Source of the DNA: an uncultured Lachnospiraceae bacterium
GTDB lineage: Bacteria; Bacillota; Clostridia; Lachnospirales; Lachnospiraceae
DNA length: 64,000 bases
Assembly (NCBI GenBank): GCA_947570615.1
Contig: CANOVJ010000007.1
Span: 1-64,000 of the forward strand
Direction of reading: 5' to 3'
Shown here: in pieces, positions 58,457-64,000 of the stretch
How the letters are laid out: every line of letters begins with the position of its first letter
Position numbering within the stretch: position 1 is the first letter of the stretch
Position numbers and translations under genes: made by a program
Notes under the pieces: generated by a model
What the model was told of the DNA's origin: nothing
Seen by the model: the letters and a program-made list of their open reading frames with translations, nothing else
Databases searched by the model: none

Positions 58457-60556
58457 ATGGAGAAATTTGGAAGAGCGGTTGTCAGGCTCAGGATCCCGAT
58501 CCTGATTCTTGGCCTGGCGCTTCTGGTCCCTTCCTTTCTGGGGTATGTGAACACCAGAGTCAACTACGATATTCTCTCTTATCTGCCAGAGAATATTGAA
58601 ACCATGGTGGGGCAGGATATTCTGGTTGACGAGTTCGGAACGGGAGCATTTTCCATGTTTGTGGTGGAGGGGATGGCTCCCAGGGAGGTCTCCAGGCTGA
58701 AGGAGGAAATCGAACAGGTGGAATATGTGGAGAAGGTTATCTGGTATGACTCCGTGATGGATCTCTCGGTTCCCATGGAGGTGATGCCCGATGAGCTCTA
58801 CGAGGCCTTTAACAGTGGGGACGCCACTATGATGGCCATTATTTTCAGCGAGACCACATCGGCTGACGGAACAATGGAGGCCATAGAAAACATCAGGAAG
58901 GTGGCGGATAAGAACTGCTTCTTAAGTGGAATGTCCGCGGTGGTCACCGACACGAAGAACCTCTCAGAGCGGGAAGCCCCCATTTATGTATGCATTGCGG
59001 TCCTGCTTTCCTGTCTGGTTTTATCACTTACCATGGACAGCTTTCTGATTCCCTTCCTGTTTCTGCTCAGCATAGGAATGGCGATCATCTATAACCTGGG
59101 GAGCAATGTCTTTATGGGGGAGATCTCCTACATCACCAAAGCGCTGAGCGCAGTGCTGCAGCTGGGGGTGACCATGGATTACTCCATTTTCCTCTGGCAC
59201 AGCTATCAGGACAAAAACCGCACCATACCGGACAAAAAGCAGGCCATGGCAGGAGCCATCGGCGAGACAATCACCTCTGTGGTGAGCAGCTCCATGACTA
59301 CGGTGGCGGGCTTTATTGCCCTGTGCTTTATGAGCTTCACCCTGGGAATGGACCTGGGGATCGTGATGGCAAAGGGAGTGGTGATCGGCGTAATCGCCTG
59401 TATCACGGTTCTGCCCTCCATGATTCTGATTTTTGACAAAGCCCTGAATAAGACCCACCATAAGGCGCTTCTGCCGGATTTGAACGGAATCGGCGCGTTT
59501 GTCACGAAGCATTACCGGATCTTCATCGGGGTGTTTGCGTTTCTTCTGCTTCCGGCGCTGTACGGCTACAAAAACACCGGGGTTTACTACAATCTGGATG
59601 AGACCCTTCCCAGAGACCTGCCCAGTATTGTGGCCAACGAGAAACTGAATGAGAAATTTGACATGAATGCTACCCACATGCTGCTGCTGGACGCGCAGCT
59701 TTCAGATAAGGATGTCAGGCATATGGCGCAGGAGATGAAGGAGGTGGAGGGCGTCAACTGGGTACTGGGGCTGAACGCGTTAAAGGGAGCGTCCATCCCG
59801 GAGGAGTTTATTCCCTCGGGCCTGACGCAGTCCCTGGAAAATGAAAACTGGCAGCTTCTCCTGATCGGATCTCAGTATAAGGTGGCTTCCCAGGAGGTAA
59901 ACGCCCAGTGTGAACGCTTAAGCGCGATCTGCAAAGCATGGGATGGAAAGGGAATGCTGGTGGGAGAAGCCCCCTGCACCAAAGACCTGATCGAGATCAC
60001 GGATAAGGACTTCGAGACGGTGAGCGTGGTCTCCATCGGTGTGATATTTCTCATCATCCTGCTGGTGTTCCGCTCCATCTCCCTGCCGGTGATTCTGGTG
60101 GCGGTGATCGAGATGGCGATCTTTGTAAATATGGGGATCCCGTACTATACGGGAACGGAGATTCCCTTTATCGCATCGGTGGTGATCGGCACGATCCAGC
60201 TCGGCGCAACCGTGGACTATGCGATCCTGATGACTACCAGATACCGGAAGGAGCGATTCGAAGGTGTGGATAAGAAGGAGGCGGTGACCATCGCCTGCCA
60301 GAGCAGCGTAAAATCCATTCTTGTCAGCGCGCTCTCCTTCTTTGCGGCGACCTTCGGAGTGGGTCTGTATTCCAACATCGACATGATCAGCTCTCTGTGT
60401 ACCCTGATGGCCAGAGGGGCCCTGATCAGTATGGTATCCGTGATCTTCATTCTTCCGTCCATGTTCATGGTGTTCGACGCGGTGATCATGAGAAGAGGGT
60501 TCAGAAACAGAAAAAATAAAAAACATGCAATCAGACAGGAGGCAGTTACGTTATGA
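58457..60556 (+). CDS. RND/MMPL-family exporter
   Basis: 699 residues, AGGAGGTG before the ATG. Two halves, each with one membrane helix, a large extracellular loop and five further helices: RIPILILGLALLVPSFLGYV at the start, then SVLQLGVTMDYSIFLWH-like (LSAVLQLGVTMDYSIFLWHS) and the second-half counterpart TIQLGATVDYAILMTTRYRK. These Asp/Tyr motifs are the proton-relay sites of the MMPL/HAE3 group. The ~700-residue length is normal. Substrates of relatives are lipids, hydrophobic compounds or pigments. The last bases (ATGA) overlap the start of the heptad-repeat gene, so the two proteins are made together. It is controlled by the divergent TetR gene. Confidence 0.92.
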   Translation: MEKFGRAVVRLRIPILILGLALLVPSFLGYVNTRVNYDILSYLPENIETMVGQDILVDEFGTGAFSMFVVEGMAPREVSRLKEEIEQVEYVEKVIWYDSVMDLSVPMEVMPDELYEAFNSGDATMMAIIFSETTSADGTMEAIENIRKVADKNCFLSGMSAVVTDTKNLSEREAPIYVCIAVLLSCLVLSLTMDSFLIPFLFLLSIGMAIIYNLGSNVFMGEISYITKALSAVLQLGVTMDYSIFLWHSYQDKNRTIPDKKQAMAGAIGETITSVVSSSMTTVAGFIALCFMSFTLGMDLGIVMAKGVVIGVIACITVLPSMILIFDKALNKTHHKALLPDLNGIGAFVTKHYRIFIGVFAFLLLPALYGYKNTGVYYNLDETLPRDLPSIVANEKLNEKFDMNATHMLLLDAQLSDKDVRHMAQEMKEVEGVNWVLGLNALKGASIPEEFIPSGLTQSLENENWQLLLIGSQYKVASQEVNAQCERLSAICKAWDGKGMLVGEAPCTKDLIEITDKDFETVSVVSIGVIFLIILLVFRSISLPVILVAVIEMAIFVNMGIPYYTGTEIPFIASVVIGTIQLGATVDYAILMTTRYRKERFEGVDKKEAVTIACQSSVKSILVSALSFFAATFGVGLYSNIDMISSLCTLMARGALISMVSVIFILPSMFMVFDAVIMRRGFRNRKNKKHAIRQEAVTL

Positions 60557-63276
60557 ATAAAAACAGCAGACTTGTAAAAGGAAAGAAAAGACAGGGCATA
60601 CAGAACCGGAGGGGGATGAAGGCCGTGTGCCTGGCGATGGCCGGCGCTCTGACCCTTACCGCCTGTGGAACCGGGAATGAGCAGGCGCAGGCATCGTCGG
60701 CGATCACGCCGGAGAATCAGGAACAGGTGTTGGAGCAGGTGCTTAACGCACAGATCAGTCCCTCCCACAGCAGCGAGGCAGGCAAGGAGGAGACGGTTTA
60801 TGTGCTGGCGGACGCCAGGGGCGGCGTCAGTCAGGTGATCGTCAGCGACTGGCTGAAGAATGCAGATGGCGGCAGCAGTCTTTCGGACTGTACGGATCTG
60901 ACGGATATTGAGAATGTAAAGGGCTATGAGACCTTTGAGAAGGACGGGGAGGGAAATCTTACCTGGAAGGCCCAGGGCGCGGACATCTATTACAGAGGCA
61001 GCTCGGATAAGGAGCTCCCTGTGGAGGTAAAGCTCTCCTATCAGCTCGACGGGAAGGATATTACGCCGGAGGAGCTGGCGGGAAAAAGCGGCCGCGTGAC
61101 CATCCGCATGGACTATATTAATAAGGAAACAAAGACAGTGGAGGTCGGCGGAAAAAAGCAGGAGATCAAAGTCCCCTTCGCCATGCTCTCGGGGATGGTG
61201 CTTCCTCAGGATACCTTTTCCAATATCGAGGTGAAAAACGCAAGGCTCCTGTCCGAGGGCAGTAACAGCGTGGTGGTGGGCATTGCGTTCCCGGGACTTA
61301 AGGAGAGTATCGATCTGGAGGATTTAAAGGACCGGATTGAGGAGGAAAAAAAGGAAGAGCTGGAGGAGATGGAGATTCCGGACTATATCGAGATCTCGGC
61401 GGATACGGAGAATTTCGAGCTGGGAATGACCATGACGGTGGCTATGAGCGATGTGCTCTCTCAGATTAACCTGACAGATTCCATCGACCTGTCGGAGCTG
61501 AACGATTCCATGGAGGAGCTGCAGGAGGCCTCGAACCAGTTAAAGGATGGGACCAGGGAGCTTAAGGACGGAAGCGGGCAGCTTAAGGACGGAACGGGAG
61601 AGCTCCTTTCGGGAACCGGCGAGCTGTGGGACGGTACGGCGGAGCTTAAGGACGGCACACAGGAGCTGTCCGATAAGTCGGCGCTGCTGGATGATGGAGC
61701 CAGATCTCTTGACGATGGGGCGTCGGCGCTTTTAAACGGCACATCGGAGCTCTTAAACGGCACCGTGCAGCTGCAGGACGGCGTGTCGGAGCTCGCCCAG
61801 GGGGCGGGAGCGCTGCAGGATGGCGGAGCGAAGCTGGCTGACGGGACGGGAAGCCTGGTGAGCGGCGCGAAGGAGCTGGATGCCGGGGCCGGCGCGCTGG
61901 TTGCGGGGCTTACGAGGGCCAGCACCGGAGCGCAGGATCTTCAGAAGGGGATTCACATGCTCCTGGAGCAGGTAAACGGATTGTGTCAGCTCTATGGGAT
62001 CCCCATACAGGGCGGCCAGTCTGCCGCCAGTGATACGGTAGATACTTATCTGGCGCAGCTGGAGACGCAGAGAGACCAGGCAATGGCCCAGGCCGCTCAG
62101 GCCCAGGAGGCCTACAACAGCGCGGAAAGCGCACTGGCCGCGGCCTGTGAGCCCGACAGCCAGAGCCTGGAGGTGGTAAGCGACCAGGGGACACAGATCA
62201 TCAGCGAGGAGGCTCAGATGGAGGTGCCGGTCAGCGCCACCACCGTTACCAGAACCATCACCCGGACCATCACCAGCGAACCGGCGCAGACAGAGGAAGG
62301 CGGCGAGGGAGAGCTGCAGGTGTCGGAGAGCGTTGAGGAGAGCGTGGATGAATCTACGGATTCCTGGACGGAGACGGTGTCCAAAACCGTGGAGGTGGAG
62401 GTACCTGTCTATTCCACCGAGACCGTAAATGTGGAGACGGTCAGTACCGATCAGGTGCAGAGCGCGCTGGCGGACTGCCGGCAGGCGGGGGAGCAGCTCT
62501 CGGCCTGCGAGGCGGCGGTGCAGTCATATGATGAACAGATCGACACGTTGCAGGCCCTGTCCGCGGCCCTTGCCTCAGACGAGGCGGCCAGAACGCAGAC
62601 ACAGGCACAGCAGCAGGCGGAGCTGGCGGCGAATTTACAGGCTCTGCAGCAGGCTCTCACCCAGCTCTCGGCGGGCATCGACGCGCTGGCGGGGGATCAG
62701 GGGCTCAGAGCGCTGAATACGGGAGCCAGCCAGCTCAAAGACGGAACTTCCTCGGCGGTTTCGGGGGCGCAGGAACTGAACAGCGGGGCCAATGCCCTGA
62801 AGCAGGGAATCGATACCTTAAACGACGGGGCCGGACGGCTTAAGGACGGAGCCGGGAGCCTTAAGGACGGCGCGTCGCAGCTTAAGAGCGGCACAGAGGA
62901 ATTAAAGAGCGGAACCGCACAGCTTCGGGACGGAACCGGACAGCTGGTGGAAGGCACAGGCGCTTTAAACGACGGTGCAGGGAAGCTTAAGGAGGGAGTC
63001 AGTACCTTAAGGGACGGCGTTCTGACTCTGGACGACGGCGTGGGGACGCTGGATGAGGGAGCTCTCGCTCTGATGGACGGCATGTTCGAATTTGACGAGG
63101 AAGGAATCAGCAGACTGACAGGCCTGTTCGGGGACGATGTGCAGGACGTGGTAGACAGACTGAAGGCGGTTTCCGACGCCGGAAAGGAGTACAATACCTT
63201 TACGAGGCTTCCGGAGGGAATGGACGGCAGTGTGAAATTCATTATTAAGACGGAGGCGGTTTCCAGAGAAGAGTAA
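60553..63276 (+). CDS. Heptad-repeat lipoprotein partner of the RND/MMPL exporter
   Basis: 907 residues; the ATG overlaps the exporter stop. A long basic start leads to a lipoprotein-like signal AVCLAMAGALTLTAC with C38. Residues ~50-310 form a beta-rich domain. Two blocks of xxxLxxG heptads follow, about 320-460 and 715-845 (QLKDGTRELKDGSGQLKDGT; LKDGAGSLKDGASQLKSGTE). They are split by ~250 residues: a coiled coil, a Thr/Val/Glu-rich segment (VTRTITRTITSEPAQTEEGG, TVSKTVEVEVPVYSTETVNV), and another coiled coil. Such repeats occur in YhgE/Pip and in partners of MMPL exporters and should form a long rod outside the membrane. There is no C-terminal membrane helix. It may bridge the exporter to the cell wall; that is inference. 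Confidence 0.85.
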   Translation: MNKNSRLVKGKKRQGIQNRRGMKAVCLAMAGALTLTACGTGNEQAQASSAITPENQEQVLEQVLNAQISPSHSSEAGKEETVYVLADARGGVSQVIVSDWLKNADGGSSLSDCTDLTDIENVKGYETFEKDGEGNLTWKAQGADIYYRGSSDKELPVEVKLSYQLDGKDITPEELAGKSGRVTIRMDYINKETKTVEVGGKKQEIKVPFAMLSGMVLPQDTFSNIEVKNARLLSEGSNSVVVGIAFPGLKESIDLEDLKDRIEEEKKEELEEMEIPDYIEISADTENFELGMTMTVAMSDVLSQINLTDSIDLSELNDSMEELQEASNQLKDGTRELKDGSGQLKDGTGELLSGTGELWDGTAELKDGTQELSDKSALLDDGARSLDDGASALLNGTSELLNGTVQLQDGVSELAQGAGALQDGGAKLADGTGSLVSGAKELDAGAGALVAGLTRASTGAQDLQKGIHMLLEQVNGLCQLYGIPIQGGQSAASDTVDTYLAQLETQRDQAMAQAAQAQEAYNSAESALAAACEPDSQSLEVVSDQGTQIISEEAQMEVPVSATTVTRTITRTITSEPAQTEEGGEGELQVSESVEESVDESTDSWTETVSKTVEVEVPVYSTETVNVETVSTDQVQSALADCRQAGEQLSACEAAVQSYDEQIDTLQALSAALASDEAARTQTQAQQQAELAANLQALQQALTQLSAGIDALAGDQGLRALNTGASQLKDGTSSAVSGAQELNSGANALKQGIDTLNDGAGRLKDGAGSLKDGASQLKSGTEELKSGTAQLRDGTGQLVEGTGALNDGAGKLKEGVSTLRDGVLTLDDGVGTLDEGALALMDGMFEFDEEGISRLTGLFGDDVQDVVDRLKAVSDAGKEYNTFTRLPEGMDGSVKFIIKTEAVSREE

Positions 63277-63303
63277 AGACAGAAACGGGCGGCCATATAA
63301 TGC

Positions 63304-63337
63304 AGCGGCGGCGGGAAGATGGATTCCCGCCGCCGCT
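63304..63337 (+). terminator. Terminator-like hairpin after the exporter operon
   Basis: Perfect 14-bp stem AGCGGCGGCGGGAA (63304-63317) with TTCCCGCCGCCGCT (63324-63337). The U-tract is weak (GATCTTT). Confidence 0.7.
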
Positions 63338-63505
63338 GATCTTTCCGGTATTTTCGGGGCGGGTGGAAAAAGGGCAGGCCCGTGTTCAGGGATTTCCGAA
63401 AAATAAGAAACAGGTTGCATCCGCCCATTTTAAGAGGTAAAGTAGACTCAGGTAATTGTGGAATTACGAAAACATCAGTACAGGAAAGGTTAAAGGGTAA
63501 GGAGT

Positions 63506-64000
63506 ATGGCGGTTTTAACACTTAAGGTTCTGAATCAGGAGGGAAAGACGATCTGTGCAGACAGCGGAGAGGGGGCCTGCTCTCTGGTCTGCGAGGCACA
63601 GTATCAGGAGGGAGATGTGATCGTGCTCGAGTCCTCGGAGAAAAATATCCATGTGTGGATGCAGGTGGACGACGCCATGGGTCCGGCGTTTTGTTATATC
63701 ACGGGGAATGTTTCTTACAGGATTCCCTTTGGGGAAAAGCGGATCAGCTATTCTCCCAAAGTGTTCTCAGGGGACCGGCATTACTTATATGCGAGAGTGG
63801 CGCGCCCGGACGAGATCACGGCGTACCGTAATCTTGCCCTGAACGTATGCGATCAGCATGGCGACACCCACTGCTATCCTCATGCCTTTGCCAATGTGGA
63901 GACCAGAGGAGAGGCGGTGTTCGCCGCCCGCAATGCCATCGACGGCGTGTGCGAGAACCGCTCCCACGGCGCGTGGCCCTATCAGTCCTGGGGGATCAAC
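63506..64000 (+). CDS. Unrecognised protein, N-terminal part (runs off the window)
   Basis: 165 codons from ATG 63506, with AAGGAG upstream, open to the window end. It begins MAVLTLKVLNQEGKTICADS and then reads EGDVIVLESSEKNIHVWMQV, HYLYARVARPDEITAYRNLA and NVETRGEAVFAARNAIDGVC. There is no signal peptide. The last part (NAIDGVCENRSHGAWPYQSW) resembles the start of a discoidin-like, F5/8 type C carbohydrate-binding fold, which in Clostridia often opens with N-x-x-D-G. I do not know the family. It may act in glycan binding or as part of a heparinase/lyase-like protein; the rest is outside the window. Confidence 0.7.
   Translation, partial: MAVLTLKVLNQEGKTICADSGEGACSLVCEAQYQEGDVIVLESSEKNIHVWMQVDDAMGPAFCYITGNVSYRIPFGEKRISYSPKVFSGDRHYLYARVARPDEITAYRNLALNVCDQHGDTHCYPHAFANVETRGEAVFAARNAIDGVCENRSHGAWPYQSWGIN

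Noticed and set aside
61510-63100. Repetitive DNA (tandem repeat array) in the exporter operon
   Set aside because: The repetition comes from protein heptads (xxxLxxG) and the DNA units vary; it is coding sequence.
1-64000. CRISPR arrays, insertion sequences, phage genes, rRNA operons
   Set aside because: No regularly spaced repeats, transposase, integrase or phage structural gene, and no rRNA sequence was found on reading the window.

Overview
The window is chromosomal DNA from a spore-forming member of the Clostridia, most likely the family Lachnospiraceae. The evidence is the gene content: a type III glutamine synthetase, the IreB-RuvX-DUF1292-TrmR-U32 cluster, the order PrmA-RsmE-cysteine desulfurase-ThiI, SpmB, a T-box-controlled MetRS, several AAA-ATPase/PD-(D/E)XK proteins typical of gut Lachnospiraceae, and a polysaccharide-type (LplB/YcjP) sugar transporter. 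Genus is not resolvable by reading alone. No phage, insertion sequence, rRNA or CRISPR array was seen.

Left part (1-27 kb) is mostly accessory. It holds the start of a BlaI/MecI-type repressor with tandem operators, a protein with two FliD-like modules, an ABC exporter gene that has lost its Walker A region, an AraC regulator divergent from an isomerase/oxidoreductase pair, a cytosolic GHKL kinase with a LytTR response regulator just before two ABC half-exporters, three P-loop/PD-(D/E)XK ATPase genes (two broken), a LacI regulator with a GH130 phosphorylase, NudC, and a minus-strand sugar ABC operon with a metallophosphoesterase and a membrane-anchored AraC regulator.

Middle part (27.6-41.7 kb) is conserved core on the plus strand: rRNA and tRNA modification (PrmA, RsmE, ThiI, MtaB, TrmR, TrhP-like U32), a cysteine desulfurase that probably feeds ThiI, IreB, RuvX, RNase J and glutamine synthetase III. 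A small minus-strand HPr-like protein without the active-site histidine (Crh-like) interrupts it.

Right part mixes decay and function. From 41.7 to 47.3 kb are an ABC permease relic, an SdpR/SdpI locus with a broken immunity gene, an AT-rich lipoprotein gene, an unusual DUF1905-like plus C39-like fusion, tRNA-Gln, a broken Rpn-type nuclease gene and a tRNA-Gln relic. From 47.6 to 57.6 kb are RlmA, an SGNH hydrolase, T-box-metG, galK-galT with a DUF4080 radical SAM gene, a HEPN/MNT relic and SpmB. From 57.6 to 63.3 kb a TetR regulator with two perfect operators controls an RND/MMPL exporter coupled to a large heptad-repeat lipoprotein. The window ends inside an unrecognised gene.

The most unusual non-coding signal is a family of three ~85-bp elements (39.4, 46.1 and 49.4 kb), each just after a U-rich terminator-like tract. 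Each folds into two hairpins whose stems are kept by compensatory changes; two copies lie in 5' leaders (glnN and metG).
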